NCBI GenBank assembly: GCA_016793115.1
Contig: JAEUIN010000197.1
Span: 1-64,000, forward strand
Direction: 5' to 3'
DNA length: 64,000 bases
DNA from: Planctomycetaceae bacterium
Lineage (GTDB): Bacteria > Planctomycetota > Planctomycetia > Pirellulales > PNKZ01
Below the pieces are notes generated by a model. That model had not been told where the DNA came from, did no database searches, and was given only the letters and a program-made list of their open reading frames with translations. Numbering within the stretch: position 1 is the stretch's first letter; each line of letters starts with the position of its first letter. Shown piece after piece: positions 9,147 through 20,415 of the stretch. A program made the translations under genes and the position numbers.

Positions 9147-9721
9147 TTCTTTCCGGCCAGGAGATTCGCAACCGCTTAGGCGGCGACATCGTCATCGATC
9201 CGTACGAAGATCGGAACCTGAATCCGAACAGCTATAACCTGACGCTGCACGACGAACTGATGACGTATGAAGAGGTCGTGCTCGACATGCGGCGAGCCAA
9301 CCGCGTGCGCCGGCTATCGATTCCTCCGGAAGGGTTGGTGCTGAGTCCGCACCAGCTTTATCTCGCGCGCACGGTGGAACGCACCGAGACGTACGATCTC
9401 GTGCCGATGATCGAAGGACGTTCTTCGATCGGTCGGCTGGGGTTGTTCGTCCACGTGACGGCGGGGTTCGGCGACGTCGGCTTCCGCGGCTACTGGACGC
9501 TGGAGATGTTCGCCGTGCAGCCGGTGCGGATCTACGCCGGAGTGCCGATCTGCCAGATCTTCTATCACCAACTCACCGGCAACTACACGAATTACGCCAG
9601 CGAGAAGTATCAGAATAACCGCGACATTCAACCGAGCTTGCTCTTTAAAGAGCTGAATCCCGAATGCGAAGGGGACACGCAGATGAAGCTCGACTTCGGC
9701 ATCGAGCGCTCGCACGCGTAG
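9143..9721 (+). CDS. dcd: dCTP deaminase
   Basis: A 192-residue protein of the dCTP deaminase/dUTPase trimer family. It starts ILSGQEI, has NPNSYNLTL near residue 30, and the core EGRSSIGRLGLFVHVTAG followed by GFRGYWTLE, where the final Glu is the catalytic residue and the SSxGRLG segment binds phosphates. The enzyme makes dUTP from dCTP, and some relatives go on to dUMP; the sequence alone does not tell me which. The start overlaps the nth stop by 4 bp. Pairing a DNA base-repair enzyme with a dUTP-producing enzyme in one operon is sensible but I know of no specific coupling. The next gene is convergent. Confidence 0.9.
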   Translation: MILSGQEIRNRLGGDIVIDPYEDRNLNPNSYNLTLHDELMTYEEVVLDMRRANRVRRLSIPPEGLVLSPHQLYLARTVERTETYDLVPMIEGRSSIGRLGLFVHVTAGFGDVGFRGYWTLEMFAVQPVRIYAGVPICQIFYHQLTGNYTNYASEKYQNNRDIQPSLLFKELNPECEGDTQMKLDFGIERSHA

Positions 9722-9756
9722 GACTCCCGTCGCTTTCGCCGCAGGCTCGCGCGCAG

Positions 9757-11301
9757 TTACATGACGGCGAAGTAGTTTTCCGCGGCGAAGTCGAACGATT
9801 CGGCCGACATGATCGGCGTCTTGCGTTCGTAGAGGCACATGTTCTTGATTTGCAGCAGCAGGTCGCGCGGCTGGCAGCAGCGGAACGGTCGGTTGACCCG
9901 CTTGTAGTGCGTTTCGACGAGATAGTCGACGGCCGTATCGACGTAGTCGAAGCCGAGCTTCTCGGCCATGATCTTCATCAGCGTGCGAAACTCCTCCTCC
10001 GTCGGATCCTTGACTTCGATCTTATACGGGATGCGCCGCAGGAACGCGTCGTCGACGAGTTGCTTCGGCTCGAGGTTCGTCGAGAAGATGATCAACTGAT
10101 CGAACGGCACCTGAATCTTCTTGCCGTTCGGCAAGTTGAGGAAGTCGTAGCGCTTTTCGAGCGGTACGATCCAGCGATTCAAAAGTTCGTCGGTGCTCAT
10201 CCGCTGGCGACCGAAGTCGTCGATCACGAGCGTGCCGCAGTTGCTTTTCAGTTGCAACGGCGCCTCGCTAATTCCCGTCGAGCGATTGAGCGTCACTTCG
10301 AGCGAGTCCATCGTGAGCTCGCCGCCCGCGACGATCGTCGGCCGGCGAATGCGAATCCAACGGCGATCGATGTGCTGCTGATCGATCAGGCCTTCCCCTT
10401 TTTCGAGCGGCACCATCTCGTGGTTGCTCGGATCGAAAAGGCGAATGATTTCGCCGTCGACGCTGATCGAGCGCGGGATCCAAATCGTATCGCCGAAGGC
10501 TTTGGTGATCCGTTCGGCGATGCTCGTTTTGCCGTTGCCAGGCGCGCCGAATAAGAACATGCCGCGGCCGGAATTCACGGCGGGCCCGAGGCGGCGGAGC
10601 ATCTTCTCGTTGATCTTCAAATCGGCGAAGGCGGCGAGCAAATCTTCCGCCGACGGATGCCGCTTCGTCAACGATTGCTTGCCGACGCTGTCGATATAGT
10701 CGCGGAGGTGGACCGGAGCGGAGCCGTAGTAGGTGCAGTGCTCGACCAAACGCCGGCTTTTTTCGCGGCCGGTCTCGGTGAGCTGGTATTGGTAGTCGCC
10801 GGCGACGGACGAGCCGCGATAGACGACCAGTTGATCGGTCTTGAGCTGAAACATCATTTCGTCGACGAGCTTGAAGGGGAGCTTCATTTGCTCGGCGATC
10901 TCACGCCCGGTCGCGCTGCCCACGGAGAGCAGGTATTTTAGGGCGATATTTTCGGCTTCAGCTTCGTTCAGCCGCGCTTGACGGAACGTCGACGGTTCCA
11001 CGGGAACCCACAACTCGCCGTCGGTCGCAGCGGCGGCCTGGGGGTTGGGCGATGCGGCGGGCTTCGCGTTTGCGGGCGACGCGCCTGCCGTTGCCGAGGC
11101 GACGAGCGCTTCTTCGTCGACCGAACGCCGCGCCGCGGCCGTCGGCGCTGAGCCGCCCGCCGCCGGCGGCGCGGTCGTCGTCGGGCCGGAAGCGCGCGCC
11201 GCCATCGTCTTGATGCGATTGAGCAACTCTTCCAGCTTGGCGTCGCCCGCTTCCGCAGGTTTTGCCGAAGGAGTTGCCGAAGGATTCTCGACGGAGGCCA
11301 T
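9757..11301 (-). CDS. Stand-alone AAA+ ATPase with N-terminal winged-helix-like region
   Basis: A 514-residue protein. Residues 1-110 are Ala/Pro-rich and likely disordered. Residues about 125-205 look like a winged helix ([20 protein letters not shown], then a [19 protein letters not shown] strand-helix). The AAA+ domain follows with Walker [10 protein letters not shown], Walker B GTLVIDDF, sensor-1 IIFSTNLEP and an Arg-finger-like [11 protein letters not shown]. It is soluble, with no membrane segment. I recognise it as a type common in planctomycete genomes but with no named function; the MoxR-like fold suggests a chaperone-like role. Convergent with dcd; the divergent side faces aconitase. 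I cannot name a partner. Confidence 0.65.
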   Translation of the reverse strand: MASVENPSATPSAKPAEAGDAKLEELLNRIKTMAARASGPTTTAPPAAGGSAPTAAARRSVDEEALVASATAGASPANAKPAASPNPQAAAATDGELWVPVEPSTFRQARLNEAEAENIALKYLLSVGSATGREIAEQMKLPFKLVDEMMFQLKTDQLVVYRGSSVAGDYQYQLTETGREKSRRLVEHCTYYGSAPVHLRDYIDSVGKQSLTKRHPSAEDLLAAFADLKINEKMLRRLGPAVNSGRGMFLFGAPGNGKTSIAERITKAFGDTIWIPRSISVDGEIIRLFDPSNHEMVPLEKGEGLIDQQHIDRRWIRIRRPTIVAGGELTMDSLEVTLNRSTGISEAPLQLKSNCGTLVIDDFGRQRMSTDELLNRWIVPLEKRYDFLNLPNGKKIQVPFDQLIIFSTNLEPKQLVDDAFLRRIPYKIEVKDPTEEEFRTLMKIMAEKLGFDYVDTAVDYLVETHYKRVNRPFRCCQPRDLLLQIKNMCLYERKTPIMSAESFDFAAENYFAVM

Positions 11302-11620
11302 AGCGGTGTCGTTCCGGATTCACGGACCCATGCAAAATGGCGAGCCGAGGCGAAGCGAATCGCCGCGGGTAGCCGTAAAAACGTAGTTCGCCGCTGGAAG
11401 AGGTCAAATCACCGCATCGCGGTCCACAAATCTCGGCGACCTAACGTTCCCCGAGATTTGCTTTAATTCGCATTTAGGCTTGCACCTAGTGCGGTTATTC
11501 CGGTCGTAGCGGGAGCATGGAAGAACCACCCCTCTTGCATTAAACTACTCGGCTGCTCCGGGGCTGATTCAACCTGCCCTAGGGCCTCTCTCCCGAAAGA
11601 AACAGCAAAGGATCGTCGGC
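11302..11620. other. Intergenic region upstream of acnA
   Basis: About 320 bp between divergent genes. The only clear structure is a perfect 10-bp inverted repeat at 11427-11460, listed separately. No open frame with coding character and no clean sigma-70 promoter was seen. Confidence 0.5.
11427..11460. promoter_or_regulatory. Perfect 10-bp inverted repeat upstream of acnA
   Basis: CAAATCTCGG at 11427-11436 and its exact complement CCGAGATTTG at 11451-11460, separated by 14 bp, 160 bp before the acnA start. It could be a dyad operator for acnA or for the divergent AAA+ gene, or an RNA hairpin with a 14-nt loop. No T-run follows directly, so a terminator is less likely. Confidence 0.35.
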
Positions 11621-14338
<2,718 letters not shown>

Positions 14339-14367
14339 TCTTCGCAGGCCGATGATGGTTCAACGAC

Positions 14368-14402
14368 GAGGCCGCGGCGGGCGACTGCCGCGGCCTTGTT
14401 TT
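14368..14402 (+). terminator. Rho-independent terminator of acnA
   Basis: A 9-bp GC stem GGCCGCGGC (14370-14378) and GCCGCGGCC (14387-14395) with an 8-nt loop, followed by TTGTTTT, 30 bp after the acnA stop. Confidence 0.85.
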
Positions 14403-14416
14403 GCGCGGTGCCGCGT

Positions 14417-14869
14417 TCACGTCGCGACGTGATGATCGGCATACGACTCGACGAACTCCCGCAACGGCGGTTGCGTGCATTCGATGTGCATCTGCTCCGC
14501 TTGCTCGATGGCCTGCCGGCCGCTCCAGCCGTGTTCGGCGGCAAGTCTCAACAACGCGAACGCCCCGGCTCGCTTGCCGCTCTGGCAGTGGATGAAGATG
14601 GGCTTCGGCAAAGCCGGATACGCCCGCAGGAATTGATCGACCTTTTCCGCTTCCATTTCGCGCATCGCGACCGGCAAGTGCTCGTAGTGCATGCCGAGTC
14701 GATGCGCCAGTTCGCCTTCCGCCGTCGGCGTCGGTTGTTCGGCTTGTTCGCCCGCAAACCGCAGATTCACGACGGACTTGTAACCTTCCAAAGCGAGTTC
14801 TTGTAGATCTTGCTCGCTCGGCTGCGGCCCGGCGGTGATTTCGGAATTGAGCTTGAGACGCTTGTCCAT
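14417..14869 (-). CDS. DUF442/BLH-type (protein tyrosine phosphatase-like) protein
   Basis: A 150-residue protein with a dual-specificity phosphatase-like fold. The signature loop HCQSGKRAG contains the CxSGxR variant (Cys, four residues, Arg) found in DUF442 proteins, which often are fused to beta-lactamase-fold hydrolases linked to sulfide oxidation. Earlier segments SEQDLQELALEGYKSVVNLR and EHLPVAMREME agree. Here it stands alone and carries no hydrolase domain. The start at 14869 is set by a strong ribosome-binding site AGGAG 8 bp upstream; the frame is open 24 codons further but poor. Convergent with acnA. The substrate is unknown; a phosphatase or sulfur-related role are both possible. 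Confidence 0.8.
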   Translation of the reverse strand: MDKRLKLNSEITAGPQPSEQDLQELALEGYKSVVNLRFAGEQAEQPTPTAEGELAHRLGMHYEHLPVAMREMEAEKVDQFLRAYPALPKPIFIHCQSGKRAGAFALLRLAAEHGWSGRQAIEQAEQMHIECTQPPLREFVESYADHHVAT

Positions 14870-15000
14870 GGGGGGCTCCTTTCTCGGAGGGGCGAACTTC
14901 GCCGCTCGGCGGCGCTTGCAACAAGGACCGATGTCGGGCAAAACGTGTACCGGTTTGTTGGGCCGATGAGGCGTTGATCACGTTCCTGCGAGGTGTTTCG

Positions 15001-16215
15001 ATGAAGACCGGAGCGATGTTCGCGGCCGCAGTGCCGTTGCTGATCGCCTTGGCGGAGGCGCGACCGATCCTTTGTGCCGCGGCGGAATCGCAGGGGTGGC
15101 GGAAGCATGTCGTGACGGAGGGAGGCCGGACGAACACGGCCGTGGCCGGGAACTTCACGGGCGACGGCCTGCCCGACGTCGTCGCGACGACCAACGGTCG
15201 CACCCGACTTTTCGTGGCCCCCGATTGGCGTGAAATCGTGCTGGATGAATCCAAAGAGCGCAACGCCATTCATGCCGAAACGTTCGACGTCGACGGCGAC
15301 GGCGATCTCGACTACATCGGCGCTCAGTATCAACCGGGCAACGTGTTTTGGCTCGAACGGCCTGCCGATCCATTGAAAGATCGTTGGACGGTTCGCAACG
15401 TCGACGACCAACTCGTCGGCGTTCATGGCTTGCTCAAAGCCGACGTCGACGGCGACGGAAAGTTCGATCTCTTGGCGAACGGCGCGCAGCCGCTCGGCGC
15501 GTTTCCCTCGTCGGCCGTGTGGCTGAAGGTGCCGGCCGATCCGCACCAAGCGAAGGCGTGGAAGCGTCATGTTTTCGCGACGGGCGACGCCGCCGGCTTG
15601 AGCCATTATCTCGGTTTCGGCGATGTTGACGGCGACGGCCGGTCCGACATCGCCCTAGCGGCGAAAGGGGGCAATGAGGCGGCGAGCACGGCCGACGCGT
15701 GGTTCGCCTATTGGGAAGCCCCGGCCGACCCGACGTCGTCCGGTTGGAAGAAACGCCTGCTTGCCGATAAGCAGGGCGGAGCGACGAACATCCAACAAGC
15801 CGACGTGAACGGCGACGGGCGAACCGACTTCATTGCCACACGCGGGCACCAGCGCGGAGTGATCTGGTTCGAAGCGGTCGCCGCCGGAGAAGGAAGCGGC
15901 GCGCCGAACTGGAAGCTTCATGAAATTGATCCGGCGATCAATGAGCCGCACTCCCTGCAGGTCGTCGACATGGACGCCGACGGCGACATCGACGCGGCGA
16001 CGTGCGCCTACGGCGATAAGGTCTGCGCTTGGTACGAAAATAACGGCCGCGGTCGGTTCACGAAACATGTGGTCGGCACGGATCAGGCCGCCTACGACCT
16101 CCGCGCCGTCGACATGGATGTGGACGGCGATCTAGATCTGCTGGTTGCCGGCCAGGGGAGCCAAAATGTCGTGTGGTACGCCAATCCCCGGATTTCCCCT
16201 AGACATTTGCAGTAG
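15001..16215 (+). CDS. Exported FG-GAP/VCBS repeat protein
   Basis: A 404-residue protein starting with a signal peptide (ATG at 15001, hydrophobic AAAVPLLIALAEA). It is a beta-propeller of seven-ish repeats with calcium-binding loops of the type DxDGDGxxD: DVDGDGDLDYIG, DVDGDGKFDLL, DVDGDGRSDIA, DVNGDGRTDF, DMDADGDID, DMDVDGDLD. Such propellers occur in integrin-like adhesins and in planctomycete polysaccharide or periplasmic proteins; here no catalytic or anchor domain is attached. It has no named function. Its upstream neighbour is divergent and its downstream neighbour is the YTV protein with its own ribosome-binding site, so it may be monocistronic. Confidence 0.8.
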   Translation: MKTGAMFAAAVPLLIALAEARPILCAAAESQGWRKHVVTEGGRTNTAVAGNFTGDGLPDVVATTNGRTRLFVAPDWREIVLDESKERNAIHAETFDVDGDGDLDYIGAQYQPGNVFWLERPADPLKDRWTVRNVDDQLVGVHGLLKADVDGDGKFDLLANGAQPLGAFPSSAVWLKVPADPHQAKAWKRHVFATGDAAGLSHYLGFGDVDGDGRSDIALAAKGGNEAASTADAWFAYWEAPADPTSSGWKKRLLADKQGGATNIQQADVNGDGRTDFIATRGHQRGVIWFEAVAAGEGSGAPNWKLHEIDPAINEPHSLQVVDMDADGDIDAATCAYGDKVCAWYENNGRGRFTKHVVGTDQAAYDLRAVDMDVDGDLDLLVAGQGSQNVVWYANPRISPRHLQ

Positions 16216-16394
16216 GGTCCGGCAAAAACCGCTCATATTTCCTGTTTTTCCGATACGACCCATTTTCTTGTCATTTTCCGCAACTATATTCTTCGGACAT
16301 GGAGCCCGTGACGGCTTGCGGGAGAAGGAATGTCCATGCGAGGGCCCCCGCGCAGGCCTTCTGCAGCGTCGCGGACCGCATCAAGGAGCATCTT

Positions 16395-17537
16395 ATGAGT
16401 AGCAAGAGTCTGTGGATCGGGGCGCTGTTGGCCGCCGCGATCGTCGGTTCGGCGGCATCGGCCGAGGCCGGTGTTTTCCGTCGTCGTTGCGCCCCGCAGT
16501 GCGCGCCGCCGTCGTGCGGAGCCCCGGCGTGCGTCGCCCCGGTCGCCGTGGCGTGCGGGCACTATGAAGACGTCGTCGTACAACGCACCGTGTACGTGAA
16601 CGTGCCGAGCGTGGAGAAGCGGACGATCCGCGTCACCGAGTGCCGTCCGGAGGTTCGTGATCGCACCTACACGGTCTGCCGTCGCGTTCCGTATAAGGAA
16701 ACGGTGACCGAGACTTACACGGTGATGGTGCAGCAGAAGCAAATGCGCAAAGTCACGGAAACCGTCTATAAGCCGGTCATGCGCACCGTCGAACAACCGT
16801 ACACGGTGATGGTTCCCCACGTCGAACGTCGGCAAGGCGTGAAGCACGTCGTGCAATGCAGCCCGGTGCAAATGACGCGTACCGTGTGCGTCGACGCCGG
16901 TTGCTGGGAGACTCGCCAAGTGCAGATTCCCTGCCCGACTTACATCCCGCGCTGCGGCTCGTGCTGCCAAGGCTACAATCCGTGCGGCGCGTGCCCGCCG
17001 GCCTACGTCACGCGTTGCGTGCGGGTGTGGGTGCCGAAGATCGAGCACCGCCAGGTGAACTACACGGTGATGAAGCAAAACGTCGTCGCGCAGCCGTATG
17101 AATACGACGTCACGGTTTGCAAGCCGGAAACGCGCGTTCGCCAAGTGCAAGTTTGCGAGCAGGTCGCTCAGCAAGTGACGAAGGAAGTTCCGGTCGTCGT
17201 CTGCGTGCCGGAGCAAAAAACACGCTCGTTCGAAGTCACGCGTTATAAGGACGTGCAAGAGACCAAGACGGACAAATACACCGTGATGGTTCCGCACGTC
17301 GTGGAAAAGACGATCGACGTGCAGGTCTGCAAGACCGTGCCGAAGACGATCGAATGCACGGTGCGGAAGTGGGTGGCGGACGCTCCGGCCGCTCCTTGTG
17401 CGCCGGGTTGCGCCGCTCCGGTCGAGGCTCCGGCCATGGCCGCTCCAGTACCGGCTCCCGCGCGGCCGGCTATGCCTGCCCATCCGCTGCCGCCGCCGCC
17501 GGCTCCGAAGCCGGCCGCTCCGGCTCCGGCGAAGTAG
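16395..17537 (+). CDS. YTV-repeat cysteine-rich envelope protein
   Basis: A 380-residue secreted protein. A strong ribosome-binding site AAGGAG precedes the ATG at 16395, followed by a signal peptide SLWIGALLAAAIVGSAASAEA. The mature protein contains YTV motifs in repeats: TYTVCRRVPYKE, TYTVMVQQKQ, PYTVMVPHVERR, NYTVMKQNV and KYTVMVPHVVEK, each preceded or followed by Val/Glu/Arg-rich beta strands, and many cysteines. The last 50 residues are Pro/Ala-rich. YTV-domain proteins were described as abundant in the SDS-insoluble cell-wall fraction of planctomycetes such as Rhodopirellula baltica, which fits a structural role in a disulfide-rich protein wall. That role is knowledge of the family, not shown here. 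A strong terminator follows. Confidence 0.85.
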   Translation: MSSKSLWIGALLAAAIVGSAASAEAGVFRRRCAPQCAPPSCGAPACVAPVAVACGHYEDVVVQRTVYVNVPSVEKRTIRVTECRPEVRDRTYTVCRRVPYKETVTETYTVMVQQKQMRKVTETVYKPVMRTVEQPYTVMVPHVERRQGVKHVVQCSPVQMTRTVCVDAGCWETRQVQIPCPTYIPRCGSCCQGYNPCGACPPAYVTRCVRVWVPKIEHRQVNYTVMKQNVVAQPYEYDVTVCKPETRVRQVQVCEQVAQQVTKEVPVVVCVPEQKTRSFEVTRYKDVQETKTDKYTVMVPHVVEKTIDVQVCKTVPKTIECTVRKWVADAPAAPCAPGCAAPVEAPAMAAPVPAPARPAMPAHPLPPPPAPKPAAPAPAK

Positions 17538-17580
17538 TCGCTCGGCCCGCCAAATCTGCGGCCGACGTCTGTTAGAATCT

Positions 17581-17628
17581 GCGGACCGGTTCAAGCCGTT
17601 AGACGGCCTGAACCGGTCCGCTTTATTT
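17581..17628 (+). terminator. Strong rho-independent terminator of the YTV gene
   Basis: Stem GCGGACCGGTTCA (17581-17593) pairs with TGAACCGGTCCGC (17609-17621); an inner GCCGT/ACGGC stem continues it, and TTTATTTT follows. 43 bp after the stop of the YTV protein. One of the clearest terminators in the window, consistent with a highly expressed gene. Confidence 0.92.
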
Positions 17629-17674
17629 TGCGCAAGATCGACACCCACCCATTTGCTCCGGCATCGACATATCC

Positions 17675-20143
17675 ATGCAAGAAGCCGATTTTGAGAAGCT
17701 CGGACAGTTTTACCTCGGCGGCAAATATGATCTCGCCGCCGGCTGCGTCGTCGCCGACGACGAAATGCTCTACGACTCGAAGGATCTTACGACGCACGCG
17801 CTATGCGTCGGCATGACCGGAAGCGGCAAAACGGGACTTTGTATCGCTCTGCTGGAAGAAGCGGCGCTCGACCATATTCCCGCGTTGATCATCGATCCCA
17901 AGGGGGATCTCGGCAACTTGCTGCTGACTTTCCCCGATTTGGCACCCGCCGATTTTCAACCCTGGCTCGATCCCGCCGATGCGGTTCGCAAAGGGCTCAG
18001 CGTCGACGAACTCGCCAAGAAGACCGCGCAGCAGTGGCGCGACGGGCTGGCTCAATGGGGCGAGACCCCGGAGCGAATTCGGCGGCTGCGCGAAGCGGCG
18101 GAGGTCGTGATTTACACGCCCGGCAGCAATACCGGCGTACCGCTCTCGGTGCTTCGTTCGTTCACGGCTCCCGACAAAGCGATTCTTGATAACGCCGAAC
18201 TTTTGCGCGAGCGCGTGCAGGCCGCAGTGTCCGGCCTACTGGCACTCGTCGGCGTCGAAGGCGATCCGCTGCGGAGCCGCGAGCACATTCTCTTGGCCAA
18301 CATTCTCGACCGCTCCTGGCGCGCGGGCCGCGACGTCGATCTCGGCGACTTGATCCATTCGATTCAGAAACCGCCGTTCGACAAGGTCGGGTTTCTCGAC
18401 GTCGACAGTTTCTTCGCCGCGAAGGAACGCTTTGAACTTTCGATGGCGATCAACAATCTAATGGCGTCGCCCGGCTTCTCGGTGTGGACCGAAGGCGATC
18501 CGCTGGAGATCGACAAGCTGCTCTACACGCCGGCCGGCAAGCCGCGGCTGGCGCTTTGGTCGATCGCCCATCTTTCCGACGCCGAGCGCATGTTCTTCGT
18601 CACCGTGTTGCTCAACGAGGTGATCTCTTGGATGCGGGGGCAATCCGGCACGAGCAGCTTGCGGGCCATTCTCTACATGGACGAGGTGTTCGGCTATTTT
18701 CCGCCGTCGGCCAATCCGCCGTCGAAGACGCCGATGCTTACGCTGCTAAAGCAGGCCCGCGCGTTTGGGCTGGGAGTGGTGTTGGCGACGCAGAATCCCG
18801 TTGATCTCGACTACAAAGGGTTGTCGAACTGCGGCACGTGGTTTCTGGGGCGACTGCAAACCGAACGCGACAAGCTCCGCGTGCTCGACGGTCTCGAAGG
18901 GGCGAGCAGCGCGGCGGGGGCGCAGTTCGACCGCGCCAAGATGGAGACGATACTCTCCGGCCTCGGCAATCGCGTGTTCTTAATGAACAACGTGCACGAC
19001 GACGCCCCGATCGTGTTTCAAACGCGCTGGGCGTTGTCGTTCTTACGCGGACCGCTCAATCGCGAACAGATTTCGACGCTGATGGCCGAACGCAGGCGGC
19101 GGCCGGGTGTGTCGTCGCAATCCGCCGCATCGGAGGGCGCAGATTCGGCGTCTGCGGTCGCGACGTCCGGCGGGAAGCCGCTCGCTCCCGATGCCGCGAC
19201 GGCGCGACCCGTGCTTCCTCCCGAGGTACCGGAGAAGTTTTTGTCGCCGAAGCTTAACATCGCCGATCCGGCAAAACTGGTCTATCGGCCGGCGCTCCAA
19301 GGAACCGGTCGTGTTCATTTTATGTCGAGCAAAGACGGCATCGACGTCTGGCGCGACGTGCGGCTGCTCGCGCTCGCCGGCGACGAGTTGTCGGCGGCAC
19401 CTTGGGACGAAGCCGTCGAGCAGGCCGACGAGATTGCCTGGGGCGATCCGATGCCGGGCGCGCGGTTCGGCGCTCTGCCGAAAGAACTGACCCAGCCGAA
19501 GAAGTACGCCGCGCTTGCGACCGCGTTGAAAGATTCACTCTATCGATTGCAGACGTGGAAGCTGATGAAATGTGCCGCTCTCAAGATGACGCAAGAAGTC
19601 GCAGAGACACCCGCGGCGTTTCAGGGCAGAATTGCGCTCGCCGCACGCGAACAGCGCGACTTAGCCGTAGAAAAGTTGCGCGCAAAATTCGCTCCCAAAT
19701 TACAGGCCTTGGCCGATCAGAAACGCCGCGCCGAGCAAAAGCTCGATAAGGAAAAAGGCGACGTCAAAGACGGTTCCGTGCAGTCGATTTTGTCGATCGG
19801 CGGAACAATCCTGGGGGCCGTGTTAGGGCGTAAGTTGGGGAGCGTTTCCAATGTGAATCGCGCGGCGTCGTCGATGAAGAAAGCCGGCCGGGTGGCGAAG
19901 GAGCGGCAGGACGTCGACGCCGCCGAAGAAAACCTTGCGGTCATCGCCCAGAAGCAGGCCGAATTGGAGGCCCAGTTCGCCGCCGAGACGGCCGAATTGC
20001 GAAGTCGGTACGAATCGAATTCCCTGGCGTGCGAGGAAATGACGCTTAGCCCGAAAAAGACGGACACGACGGTCGCTCCCGTCACGCTCGTTTGGACCCC
20101 TTGGGTGGTCGATTCGGCCGGGCTTGCGACCAAGGCCTGGTAG
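17675..20143 (+). CDS. HerA/FtsK-like P-loop ATPase with C-terminal coiled coil
   Basis: An 822-residue protein. Walker A MTGSGKTG is at about residues 48-55, with HALCVGMTGSGKT immediately before IDPKGDLGN, and Walker B RAILYMDEVFGYFP at about 330-345. The ATPase body (to about 460) resembles HerA/VirB4-type DNA-pumping or membrane-assembly ATPases. A linker about 470-520 is Ala/Ser-rich. The C-terminal third contains charged helices around a glycine-rich hydrophobic stretch SILSIGGTILGAVLGRKLG near 703-722, so the tail may insert in or oligomerise at the membrane. I do not recognise a specific family name. It could drive pilus or DNA translocation, but no such genes are next to it. ATPase activity is well supported; the role is not. 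Confidence 0.75.
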   Translation: MQEADFEKLGQFYLGGKYDLAAGCVVADDEMLYDSKDLTTHALCVGMTGSGKTGLCIALLEEAALDHIPALIIDPKGDLGNLLLTFPDLAPADFQPWLDPADAVRKGLSVDELAKKTAQQWRDGLAQWGETPERIRRLREAAEVVIYTPGSNTGVPLSVLRSFTAPDKAILDNAELLRERVQAAVSGLLALVGVEGDPLRSREHILLANILDRSWRAGRDVDLGDLIHSIQKPPFDKVGFLDVDSFFAAKERFELSMAINNLMASPGFSVWTEGDPLEIDKLLYTPAGKPRLALWSIAHLSDAERMFFVTVLLNEVISWMRGQSGTSSLRAILYMDEVFGYFPPSANPPSKTPMLTLLKQARAFGLGVVLATQNPVDLDYKGLSNCGTWFLGRLQTERDKLRVLDGLEGASSAAGAQFDRAKMETILSGLGNRVFLMNNVHDDAPIVFQTRWALSFLRGPLNREQISTLMAERRRRPGVSSQSAASEGADSASAVATSGGKPLAPDAATARPVLPPEVPEKFLSPKLNIADPAKLVYRPALQGTGRVHFMSSKDGIDVWRDVRLLALAGDELSAAPWDEAVEQADEIAWGDPMPGARFGALPKELTQPKKYAALATALKDSLYRLQTWKLMKCAALKMTQEVAETPAAFQGRIALAAREQRDLAVEKLRAKFAPKLQALADQKRRAEQKLDKEKGDVKDGSVQSILSIGGTILGAVLGRKLGSVSNVNRAASSMKKAGRVAKERQDVDAAEENLAVIAQKQAELEAQFAAETAELRSRYESNSLACEEMTLSPKKTDTTVAPVTLVWTPWVVDSAGLATKAW

Positions 20144-20415
20144 AAGGGATGCGGCGAAGTTGAAGAAGCCGCGTGGAGGCAAACCTTCGCTTGGCATCGG
20201 TTTACGCGGCAAAGTCCGACTGGAAAGCGACGCGATTAAATAGATTGATCCGCGCCGGTTTCCGGCGTCGATGCATCAAAAGTTGCTTGTTCTTTGCCGG
20301 CGATTTCGGGTAAACTGAATTCACTGATTTCGACCTCCGCGTTCGCTGCGGCGGCATCGAAAGAATTTAGCCTGCCCCATCCGCCCCCCGCCTCGTCCTC
20401 CCGCCGATTGCCGCC

